64,000 nucleotides of DNA from Brasenia schreberi (Eukaryota > Streptophyta > Magnoliopsida > Nymphaeales > Cabombaceae). The notes under the pieces were generated by a model. The model was given only the letters and a program-made list of their open reading frames with translations. It ran no database searches and had not been told where the DNA came from. Positions 54,611 through 64,000 of the stretch are shown piece by piece; within the stretch, counting starts at the first letter, position 1; every line of letters starts with the position of its first letter. The stretch covers positions 5,925,001 through 5,989,000 of the forward strand of contig JAYKKT010000040.1 of NCBI GenBank assembly GCA_036023115.1, read 5' to 3'. The position numbers and the translations under genes are program-made.

Positions 54611-57600
54611 TGATATGGTTACTAATTCCGTTAAGAAAACAAGGGTAGATCATGGACATGAGATGATAGTTGTGAAGTTTGGGTGTCTTGAAGCATTTCA
54701 TAAGTAAAATACAACAATTTCAGCACATGAATTGCAACAACCAGTCAAATTACGGCCAATAAAGGAATAATAAGGGTTGTTGAAATCGAGAACTCCAGAA
54801 TCGAGCCCTTTCAAATTACCAACATAAAGTTAGACGAAAAAAATTATAGAGAATGGGTGAGATCAATAGAGCTTGTTCTTAAATCAAGATAAAAGTTAAG
54901 AATCATCAAGGGAACACAAGTATGCAAGACATCATAGACTTCGAACGATGGTCAAAGGAAGATGTACTAGGAAGCTCCTCACTAATACAATCGATGATTC
55001 CTATAATCAACAAGACATTTATATATATGAAAACAACTGTTGAAATTTGAGCAATAATTGAAAAAGCATATTATAGAAAATGAAATATTGTAAAAGAATA
55101 TGAAGTGTTGGAGAAAATCAGAAAATATTGTTAAAGAAATAAATCCTTAAGTGACTACTACAGAGAGCTTCATGGGTTGTGGAATGAACAACAAGATATT
55201 GTAGAAAATAAATGTAGTCACCTCATAAAAGAAAGGACAACCAATAGTGGGGTGAGAAAGGTATTTGATCTTCTTTGGGGAATTTTACCTGAATATGAAT
55301 CTATTAAGATCAATATACTTAGTAACAAAGAATTGCCCCTCAGTTGGGACCGTGTATTTTCTTTTGAGGAAAGAAGATTGGAGAAACTTAGAAAAACGAG
55401 ATCAATTACATACTGAAAAAATTTGCATTTGCTTGTAATGGCCAAATGAATTTTCAATGTTGAAAAGCTTCTAGTAGAAGAAGAGGAGATGAACAACCTC
55501 AAGCTTATGAAGATAGGAACAAATTACAATGCTCACACTGTGGCAAGAGTTAACATACTCGAGATCAATGTTGGAAAATCATTGGAAAACCATCATATTT
55601 CAAAGATCGTGGGAATTATGTTGTTGTCACCACAAAAAAGACAACAAAATCGATTGCACATGATGAGATGTTAGAACTAAGAAGAAAGATTTTAGAATTT
55701 GAGTCCAAATTCCGAGTTCAACTATCTTCTTCATTAGAAAAAAATGAAATTGGTATTCCTACTTCCTACACCATAAGTGATAACTCTTCCTTTACACACT
55801 CTAAATTTTGGGTGATAGACTCAGGGGAAACCGATTATATGGCATGTGATAACTCCAAGTTTATATATGTTCTAGAGTTCCCAAGTAATTTATTATCAGT
55901 GAGTTCATTGGTTGTAACATTCTCTCCCTTTGGTCCTTACTTTTAGGATGAGTATAAGAAGAACCTTTGAACATAGTGAATTGAGGAATGAGCTCTATAT
56001 ACTCTGTGATAACCTCATTCCAGCATAAAAGAATGCATTCGCAACTACAAAAGAAGATGAGAAGCTCAGGCTATAGCATAGTCGATTAAGACATTTTTCA
56101 GTTAAAAAATGAGAGTTAATTTCTGTCGAGTGTCAAAGAGATTTAGTCCTTAAACATGATGTATGTCGAAGGGCCAAACATCATAAAGTGTCATTTCCTA
56201 GTAGAGAGTCACAATCCTTTGTTCCATTCGAGTTAATACATTCTGATGTATGGGGGCATTATTCTATTCTATCGTTAGGAAAATATGAGTATTTTGCTAC
56301 ATTTATTGATAATTATTCCAAACTTACATTTGTGTATTTTATGATTTTGAAATCTCAAGTTTCATCCATATTTTTCATTGTTCATGAACTTTTTGAAACC
56401 TAATTTGGACATACCATCAAAATACTCATATTTGATAATGGTGGTGAATTTGTCTATCATTGTTTACACGGATACTTATGATCTCACGATATTATTCATC
56501 AAACTTTTTGTGTTTATATACCGCAACAAAATGAGGTTGCTGAAAGAAAAATAGGCATATCTTAGAGGGTACTAGGATCTTAGTATTGGAGCATAATGTT
56601 CCTAAATATTTTTAGCCTGAAGCTATCCTCATAACTATATACCTTATCTCACATATTACTATCTACCATTCTTTTGTGGAAAACTCAATTTTAAATGATA
56701 AAACCTAGGGCTACTCTATTTCATGTAACACCATGGATATTCGTGTGTCTGTTTTATTCATATTCATGGCATATCTTGGGATAAGTTAGATCCTAAAGAG
56801 TTAGATGTGTTTTTCTTCGATATTCAATTGAAAAGAAGGAATATGTATGCTATGAACAACAAAACAATAAGAAATATGTGTTTACGGATGTTACCTTCTT
56901 TGAAACCAGTCCATACTTTTCATATGAAACCGTGTCATCAGGTTTTATTATAGACAAGCAAGTGCTGCTAATTAATACAACTTATAAAGAGGTTTGTGAG
57001 AACAACTCAGTCAAGGAAGATAATGAGCAACATAAAGAAAATGAGTTGAAGGTTTATGCAAAGGGAGACAAAAATATTTAGGCCTAATATGTAAGAAACC
57101 ATGGACCAACGGGGAATCTCCACCTTAGATCTGGTTGGGGATACGCTTGAAGTGAAAAGTAATGATGAGTTAAATCTAGATGTTCCTATTACTCTAAGAA
57201 AAGAGAAAAGATTATGTGGTAATTACTCTATCACTCAATTTATATCTTATGATAAATTATCACCGAGTTATCATAACTTTATGTTGAATGTTGAAGTAGA
57301 TTAGATTTCAAAAGATTTAGGGAAGCCTCTAAGTCACCACATTGAGTAGATGCTATGCGATCAGAATTGAAGTCACTAGAGAGAAAACAAACATGAAAAG
57401 TAAGTGATCTTCCACCAGGAAGAAAGGTGGTTGACCATAAGTGGGTGCACACTATTAAATTGAAAGTAGATGGAACATTAGAAAGGATTAAAGCTCAGCT
57501 AGTAGCAAAAGGATATGGCCAATCTTATGGGGTTGATTATGATGAAACATTTGCACTAGTAACGAAACTCACATCTATTAAAGTTATAATCATTATTGCT

Positions 57601-58184
57601 GCCCAAAGAAAGTAGACTATGTGGCAATTCGATGTGCCTTCTTGCAAGAAAAACTTAATGAAGAAGGTTATATGGATCTGTCATGAGGATATACAAATTC
57701 AACAAAGAAAGTTTGTAAGTTGAGAAAAACCATATATGGGTTGAAGCAATCACCTCATGCTTGGTTTTAAAAATTTAGCTGGAATATTATTAAATTGGGA
57801 TACACTAAAAGTGTTAGTGATCATACTCTATTTATTAAAAAGGAGTGAAACTAACACTATTGTTGGTTTATGTTGATGATATAATTATGACGGGGGACAA
57901 TATTGAAGAAATTACGAAATTGAAGGAGAAATTACATCAACTATTTGATATTAAAGATCTCAGTAAATTGTACTACTTCCTTGGAATTGAGGTAGTATAT
58001 TATGGTACCGATGTTTTCTTAAGCGAGAGGAAATATACATTGGATTTATTACGAGATACAAAGATGCTAGAGTGTAAACGCTTTCATGCTCTTATGGATA
58101 TTAACCATAAATTGTGAGTGGGTGATGGATGTGATAAGACTGATGTGATTAGATATAAAAAATTTGTTGCAAAGTTATTATACC
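54298..58184 (+). mobile_element. Copia B, inverted duplicate of Copia A lacking its 3' end
   Basis: The 5' LTR is 54298-54610 (313 bp), preceded by CAATT, the same target copy as in A. Next comes the same non-standard primer site TGATATGGTTAC. gag follows (55168-55416, [14 protein letters not shown]), then protease-like FWVIDSGETDYMACDNSKF (~55800), integrase (56188-56600, [26 protein letters not shown]) and reverse transcriptase (57427-58117, [32 protein letters not shown]). It stops near 58184 at the position matching 5755-5760 of A, so RNase H and the 3' LTR are missing. Neither RTE insertion of A is present. Broken by stops. Confidence 0.9.
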
Positions 58185-58190
58185 TATAGT

Positions 58191-58630
58191 GGGGAGCCCA
58201 TGCTTTTCGTTTACTTTGCTCAGCCAATTACGAAGGACAGGTAGCACACAAAAACATGGCATATCACGTCAACAGTGGGTTTATTTTCCTCCCTCATGAA
58301 GCCATTTTTCGAAATGAGGCTTATTATAACCCATGAATTCATATTAGGGTTATAATTTTTTTTCCATTTAATGGCTCAATGTAGATATCATTGTGATCAC
58401 TGACGGTGGGAATCTTTTTCTAGGGATTTTCTTTTTGCTTCCATCTTTTATTATGTTACTTCTATGTTCCTATGTCAACAAAGTAGTATTTTCTTTCTTT
58501 CTTTATAAAAAATACTATATATCATTAAAACATACATCAGAACTCATTTAAAAGTTCTGCATTAATGTCATTTCTGTTTTTTTATTTTCTTAATGTCCCA
58601 TTTTAACTTTGATATTTGAAAGGTGATCCA
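58191..58630 (-). repeat. Arm S' of the inverted duplication (partner 206-664)
   Basis: Reverse complement of 206-664 with divergence and a ~50-base loss relative to 370-420. It joins the truncated Copia B within ~6 bases at 58185-58190. Its other end meets the 5' end of the long RTE copy at ~58632. Confidence 0.82.
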
Positions 58631-58631
58631 A

Positions 58632-61600
58632 TTACGCCCATGTAAGGGATCACCCTTGCATTGTCAGTCCAAGCCCCAATAAAGGAGGAGGGTTGTGTTA
58701 GGCTTCCGACAGTCAGCGTAAAATTTTATCAGATTTTTATACCATAGATTACACAAATTATGAGTATTGCTTTGGGGCGTCTCCGCCTAGCGACGCGTTG
58801 TAGAGTTCAAATGCAGTGATAAGTAAGCAAGGATCACTACATTTTTACTTGTAGGTAGCGAATCAATTGCAGAGAGGGTTTCCACATCATGGACAGGTGT
58901 GGGTAAAGAAGTTAGTCCCACTACATTGCCGCTCGAATGTTGTGAATAATTTACAGAGAGGGTCTCAGTATTTTCAATATAGACGGATGCATGGTGGGTA
59001 AGGAAGCTAGTCCTAGATAATAAGATTCGTATTTGTTCTTCGAATATCGGAACATTATCTGGTAAGCTAATGGAGGTGGTAGATACTATGATTCAGAGAA
59101 AGATTCATATTCTATGTTTACAAGAGACAAAGTGGGTTGGAGAAAAAGCAAAAGATATAGAGGATAAAGGGTTTTAAATTATGGTACCCAGATAAGGAAA
59201 AGGCTCGAGACGGAGTTGGTATTATCATAAATAAAGATTTAAAGGATAGTGTAGTAGATTTACAACGATATGGTGATCGAATCATGACGTTGAAATTAGT
59301 GTTAGGAGTAGAAGTTTTGAATATAGTTTGTGCTTACGTACCCCAAATAGGACTAGAAGTTAGTATAAAGACAACTTTTTGGGAAGAGTTAGATTAGGTA
59401 ATTCAAAGGATTCCACAAAGGGAGATAATTTGTTTAGGAGGAGACTTAAATGGGCATGTCGATAAAGAGACATTAGGATATCAAGGTATTTATAGAAACT
59501 TTGGTTTTTAGGATATAAATGAGGAAGGTAGGGAGATTTTAAATTTTGCTATGGCATTTGATCTCTTTATAGTCAATACAATCTTCAAAAAATGAGATGA
59601 ATATTTAATTAGTTATAAGAGTGGCTTATCACAAACACAAATTGATTACTTTATTTGTAGAAAAAGGACAGAGCATGTTGTAAAGATTGCAAGGTAATTT
59701 CAAGAGAAAGTTTAACCACCCAACATCAACTTTTAGTTATGGATTTACAAATAAAAAAATGGACAAAGAAGAAAAGAGTACATCAAGCTATTCAGACTAA
59801 ATGGTGGAACCTCAAAAGCGAGAAAAAATATATATTTAAACAAAAAGTCATTCAAGGAGATGCTTTGAATTATGTTGATACACCTTGTGATATGTGGAAC
59901 AATATGGCTATACATATTAGGAAAGGGGCGAAAGATGTGTTGGGTGAATGTAAGGGAGGTGTACCGGCATAAAAAGAAGCTTGGTGGTGGAGTGAAGTAG
60001 TGCAAAATAAAATGAAGGCAAAGAGGGTAAGTTACAAATTACATTATGTTAAGAAAACTAGTGAAACTTTAGAAGCTTATAAGAAAGTAAAGAAGGAAGC
60101 GAAAAATGCTTTCAGTGAAGCAAAAGCTAAAATTTGGAAGGATTTATATAAGAAAACTCAACTCAAAAGAGAGTGAAAGAGATATTTTTAGAATATTTAG
60201 GGCTAGAGATAAGAAAACAAAAGATTTTAATTCTGTGAGATGAATCGAAGACGAGGATGAAAAAATTCTAGTAGCAAATGATGATATAAGAAATATATGA
60301 AAAAACTACTTTTGTAAGCTTTTTAATGAAAATAAAGATGTTAGTATTAGCTTAGGAGAGCTAGCCAAATCAGAAAAAATGATTTGGAGTTAGAGAGACT
60401 CTTAAACATATGAAGGGTGATAAATCAGTAGGATGAGACAATATTGCTATAGAAGTTTGGAAAATACTAGGAGAAATAGGAATCACTTGGCTTAAAAGAC
60501 TATCTAATGAAATATGGAGAAACCAAAAAATGCCCGAAGAATGGAGAGCGAGTACACTTATACCCATATATAAGAACGAGGGAGACATTCAGAATTGTGC
60601 GAATTATCGAGGTATCAAGTTAATGAGCCATACTATGAAATTGTGGGAAAGAATTATCGAACGTAAGTTAAGACAAGTATCAAGTACAACAGAGAACCAA
60701 TTTGGATTCATGCCAGGCAGATCTACTATTGAAGTGAATCACCTTTTGAGATCTCTTATGGAACATTTTAGAGAAAAAGAGAAATACTTTCACATGATAT
60801 TTATTGATCTAGAAAAAGCTTACGATAGGGTACCGAGGGAGGTTCTTTGGAGAACCTTGAAAAAAAGAGATATCCCATTGACATACATTAACCTTATAAG
60901 AAACATGTATGATGATGCAAAAAATATGTGTGAGGACTCACGAAGGAATGACAAACTTCTTTGAAGTTAATATTGGGTTACATCAAGGATCAACTTTAAG
61001 TCCATACTTATTTATAATGGTGATTGATGAGTTAACAAAACATATTCAAGATGAAGTGACTTGGTGTATGTTATTTGGAGATGACATTGTGTTAGCGAAA
61101 GAGTCTAAGGAAAAAGTTAATAGAAAATTGGAACTATGGAGAGAAGCATTAGAAAGCAAAGGCCTCCGACTTAGTAGAACAAAGACAAAATATATGGAAT
61201 GTAAGTTTGATCATTTGGTTACTTCACATGACATAGAAATTAAAATTGGCACACATTGCATTCTGAAAAAGGAAAGTTTTACATATCTAGGGTCAATTTG
61301 TGAGAGTGATGAAGAATTGATGGAGATGTTATGCATAGAATTAATGCCGGTCGATTAAAATGGAGAGGAGCAGGTAATCTTTGTGATAAGAAGATACCAT
61401 TAAAGTTAAAAAGTAAATATTATAGAGCAGCAATTAGACCTGTCATGTTTTATGGTTCTAAGTGTTATAGTTAAATCAATATGTATGTGACAGAAATGAA
61501 GATGTTGAGATGAATAAGTGGTAATACAAGAAAAGAGCGTATAAATAATGAGGTTACTAAACAAATTAGGAGTGACACCATGTAGCCGAGCCCGTCTCGC
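58632..61600 (+). mobile_element. Longest RTE LINE copy (copy 10), near full-length but broken
   Basis: It has a 5' region (58632-59000, with GGAGGGTTGTGTTAGGCTTC), then an APE-type endonuclease start (~59010-59170, NIGTLSGKLMEVVDTMIQRK and LCLQETKWVGEKAK). The endonuclease continues in shifted frames to ~59700, with a linker following. The reverse transcriptase (60530-61358) has [38 protein letters not shown] and FGDDIV (first Ala of FADD changed to Gly). The C-terminal domain is largely deleted: ~61580 joins directly to ATGTAGCCGAGCCCGTCT, and the TTG tail is gone. Many stops; inactive. It is the only copy here with the endonuclease half. Confidence 0.88.
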
Positions 61601-62238
61601 GGCTCCTAACCGTCGCGTAAAGACGTGCATGTGGGCCCGCCTACCAGACCGAGTCGCTGCCCAAAACCCGTGGAGTCAGCGTGATTTCAGATTCATCTCC
61701 GGTACGTGACGATTCGCCCTAAGCACGCGGACGTTGACTACAGGGGCATCTTGGTTCTTCATCAACCGAGAGTACGAACGATTTTGAGGGAGGTATGCTA
61801 GCACACGTATTGATAACCCAGTGTCACACGCCATGAAATTATGAATGACAGAGAGCGTGCGTGTCTCTCTGTGGGTGGACTTCCCTTTTAGCTGCGACTG
61901 GAGAAAGAGAAATCGGTGTTTCTTCTTCTATGAAATCTAGATAAAGTGGGAAAAAGTGGTAAAGTGCCTTGAAAGATGAATTCAGTCTGAGACCATACTG
62001 GCCATCAGGTATCTTATTTCTGTATCTCTTTCTCTTCCTTTTCTGCCCAATCATGGCTCAATTATAGCAATTCTGGAATCTCGGGTTACATTTTTCTTAT
62101 TGCAATAATTCAGCTTTTTTTCATCACCCGATCCCACTCTCTCCCAGTTGGTTTTAGGGTTCTTCATCGTATTTCCAGTTTCCAACTTCCTCCAGTAGGG
62201 GTTTTCTTTTCTCTTTGAGTTGTGTAGAGAGGAATTGG
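61601..62238 (+). promoter_or_regulatory. Upstream region and 5' UTR of the STOP1-like gene
   Basis: The stretch 61610-61760 is GC-rich against AT-rich surroundings. Pyrimidine-rich leader sequence runs through 62080-62230 and includes TTAGGGTTC. The gene's upstream region directly abuts the RTE remnant ~665 bp before the ATG. No clear TATA box was chosen; an intron in the 5' UTR cannot be excluded. Confidence 0.4.
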
Positions 62239-62268
62239 ATGATTAGGAATTTGAGTTTTGAGTTTTGA
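62239..62268 (+). promoter_or_regulatory. uORF of 9 codons whose stop overlaps the STOP1-like start
   Basis: ATG at 62239 reads MIRNLSFEF and stops with TGA at 62266-62268. The final A is the first base of the main ATG, so the two overlap as TGATG. If the leader is unspliced here, ribosomes would have to reinitiate or leak past it. Seen directly; function is inference. Confidence 0.45.
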
Positions 62269-64000
62269 TGATGGATCATCAAACCCACCTTAGAAATCTG
62301 GCCGTTTCCGCGTGTTTGGATGATGGGTGTTGGGGATTTAGGGTTTTGGGGCAAGATGGCGGGGATTTCCAGAGAGATTCCTGTCCCCAGAAGGCTCGAG
62401 ACGAGGCTTTATCTAGCCTAAGGTCCCAACTGGGGTTAGAATTTGAGGATTTCCCGCTGGGTGAGATGACGGATTCTAAAGGGGTTGTTGGTTCCCTGCC
62501 TCATAATACAGATTGCAACCCTAGGGTATTGCTGAACAATCTGGTTTTCCTCGAACAGAAAATCCATGATCTTCAGGGTGTAGTGAGATCCATGATTGTC
62601 AGCGATCGTGGGACAGATAGATCCGAAGAGTTCTTGATTAGACAACAGATGGTTCGTGCGGATATTGCATCGATCATAGCTCAATTGCTGGCCGTGGCTG
62701 GACGGTTAGTCCCTGTTGGGAAGCAGGTTGGTCGCGGTCGCGAATTTGAGAGTGGTGCTTTGTTTAGTCCTATGGATGATTGGATTGGAACAATGAGCAA
62801 TTTGCAGCGGATGGGTGCAGTTTCAGGAGTGGATGATGATATCAAAATAGGAAATATGGGTATTGATTTCAGTCAACTGCAGGATGATGATTTGTCTGCT
62901 GATATACTTGGAAAGTCGTCAGAAATCGAATTACCGGTGGGACTGAGTAAAGCTTCTGATGACACAATGATGGTCCTTGATGAGGAACTCAAGAAGATTG
63001 GCACAAATCAATGCGAACCGTCTGTGATTCGGATTAATGAGGCCGGAAATGTTTCAGCGGGAGATGTGGAATACAATGGAGTGGTGAAAGATGATGATGA
63101 TGATGATGGGGAAGATGAGAACCTTGTCCCTGGTTCATATGAGGTATTGGAGTTGGACAAGGATGAGATTCTCGCACCTCACATTCACTTCTGCACAATC
63201 TGCGGTAAGGGGTTCAAGAGAGATGCTAATCTGCGAATGCATATGCGCGGGCATGGTGATGAGTATAAGACTCCGGAAGCGCTCGCGAAGCCAAACAAGG
63301 ACTCGAAGTCAGAGAGTAGTCAACTGAGGAGGTACTCTTGTCCTTTTGAGGGATGCAAGAGAAATCAAAAGCACAAGAAGTTTCAGCCATTGAAGACTAT
63401 TCTTTGTGTCAAAAACCATTACAAGAGAAGTCACTGCGACAAGAGATATACCTGCAGCCGATGCCACATGAAGAAATTCTCTGTCATCGCGGATCTGAAA
63501 ACCCATGAGAAGCACTGTGGGCAGGATAGATGGCAGTGTTCATGTGGTACAACCTTCTCCAGGAAGGATAAGTTGTTTGGGCATGTTGCTTTGTTTCAAG
63601 GCCACACTCCTGCAATTCCTCCCAATGAAACAAAGGGGTCTGGAAACTCGGATGGAGCTGGAAAGATAGAAAAATCAAAGAATGATGGAGGAGCAGTGGC
63701 TAACACGTCTTTAAGCTTGTCTGCAACTGAGCAAGGAGTTGCTGGTGGCGACTACATTCCGTCTGTGAACCTAAATGGTGATTCAGGATATGAAAGGGGT
63801 GTCATTGTTAGAACTTGCCCTGCTCCAATCAACATTAGTTTCGGCAATGGCTTGAACAGAGACAACTTCACTGGTGGATCCAGCGTGACTGAAAGGTTTG
63901 CTCATTCAACGTCTAATATGATAGGTGGATCTTTTCCATTACAATCTAGGATGCCTACTAATATTTTTCAGTCAAATGTGAAAAGCTCAAACTCTGATGC
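62268..64000 (+). CDS. STOP1: STOP1-like C2H2 zinc-finger transcription factor (3' end beyond window)
   Basis: A frame open without stops from ATG 62268 to the window end (577 codons visible), starting MMDHQTHLRNLAVSACLDD. The zinc fingers begin at C309 (HFCTICGKGFKRDANLRMHM, with C309, C312, H325, H329). They continue with YSCPFEGCKRNQKHKKFQPL, a YTCSRCHMKKFSVIADLKTH finger and the C-terminal CSCGTTFSRKDKLFGHVALF finger. This order and spacing is that of STOP1/ART1, which activates malate and citrate transporters and other genes under low pH or aluminium. An acidic run (DDDDDGEDE) lies near residue 275. The first of two adjacent ATGs was taken. The visible part already exceeds Arabidopsis STOP1 (~499 aa by memory), with a longer C-tail. 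The only strong candidate here for stress regulation. Confidence 0.92.
   Translation, partial: MMDHQTHLRNLAVSACLDDGCWGFRVLGQDGGDFQRDSCPQKARDEALSSLRSQLGLEFEDFPLGEMTDSKGVVGSLPHNTDCNPRVLLNNLVFLEQKIHDLQGVVRSMIVSDRGTDRSEEFLIRQQMVRADIASIIAQLLAVAGRLVPVGKQVGRGREFESGALFSPMDDWIGTMSNLQRMGAVSGVDDDIKIGNMGIDFSQLQDDDLSADILGKSSEIELPVGLSKASDDTMMVLDEELKKIGTNQCEPSVIRINEAGNVSAGDVEYNGVVKDDDDDDGEDENLVPGSYEVLELDKDEILAPHIHFCTICGKGFKRDANLRMHMRGHGDEYKTPEALAKPNKDSKSESSQLRRYSCPFEGCKRNQKHKKFQPLKTILCVKNHYKRSHCDKRYTCSRCHMKKFSVIADLKTHEKHCGQDRWQCSCGTTFSRKDKLFGHVALFQGHTPAIPPNETKGSGNSDGAGKIEKSKNDGGAVANTSLSLSATEQGVAGGDYIPSVNLNGDSGYERGVIVRTCPAPINISFGNGLNRDNFTGGSSVTERFAHSTSNMIGGSFPLQSRMPTNIFQSNVKSSNSD

Noticed and set aside
63091..63678. 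Short frames overlapping the STOP1-like gene
   Set aside because: They are off-frame shadows of the zinc-finger coding sequence, which is open from 62268 to the window end.
1..64000. CRISPR arrays, operons, riboswitches or bacterial mobile elements
   Set aside because: The content is plant nuclear DNA; the short repeats seen are microsatellites, LTRs, TSDs or duplications.

Overview
This window is nuclear DNA from a flowering plant. It contains plant-specific families (an IQ67-domain protein, a STOP1-type zinc-finger factor, a BASIC PENTACYSTEINE factor, PPR genes, a linker histone with an intron) separated by long AT-rich, transposon-filled stretches. The PPR gene and the histone H1 exon 2 are GC-rich while the intergenic DNA is AT-rich. 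That fits a monocot or magnoliid, but the sequence alone does not settle the lineage. | LAYOUT. 1-15.8 kb: a complete IQD32-like gene on the minus strand. Its 30-codon first exon (15498-15587) is split from exons 2-5 (1800-4581) by a ~10.9 kb intron. That intron holds a Copia LTR retrotransposon (4823-11904, 5-bp target duplication AATTG), two RTE-clade LINE copies nested in the Copia, a BED/DUF659 hAT transposase remnant and a third RTE copy. 15.8-23 kb: mostly non-coding, with tRNA-like SINEs, a GGTTC-rich hAT-like end, an RTE tail and a frameshifted BPC transcription-factor pseudogene (21657-22497). 23-33.9 kb: a nested retroelement block. A minus-strand Copia (C, 23070-33165) is split by a 6.8 kb terminal-inverted-repeat element (25404-32166) that carries another, plus-strand Copia (D). 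Next to it lie a PPR gene fragment and a separate LTR with its primer-binding site. 33.9-39.6 kb: low-information DNA, a long AT microsatellite and a decayed RTE. 39.7-43.2 kb: two tandem plus-strand genes, linker histone H1 (two exons, 180 aa) and a PNM1-like PPR protein (503 aa). 43.2-52.9 kb: RTE copies including an RTE nested in an RTE with both target duplications intact, two local tandem duplications, a 3' fragment of a histone H3 gene, and an inverted copy of the PNM1 5' end. 52.9-58.6 kb: an inverted, internally deleted duplicate of the IQD32 intron/3'-flank region (hAT remnant, Copia, 206-664 block). 58.6-61.6 kb: the longest RTE copy. 62.3-64.0 kb: a STOP1-like C2H2 zinc-finger gene, complete at its 5' end and running off the window. 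| HOW IT FITS TOGETHER. The functional genes are few and unrelated in pathway: calmodulin/microtubule scaffold, chromatin linker, organelle RNA binding, and proton/aluminium stress transcription. Nested insertions give a relative history. The Copia inserted beside or into the hAT remnant. The block was then duplicated in inverted orientation, losing the IQD32 exons and the Copia 3' end. RTE copies later entered only the first copy; the duplicate keeps both empty sites. No CRISPR, operon, rRNA or clear canonical tRNA gene was seen.
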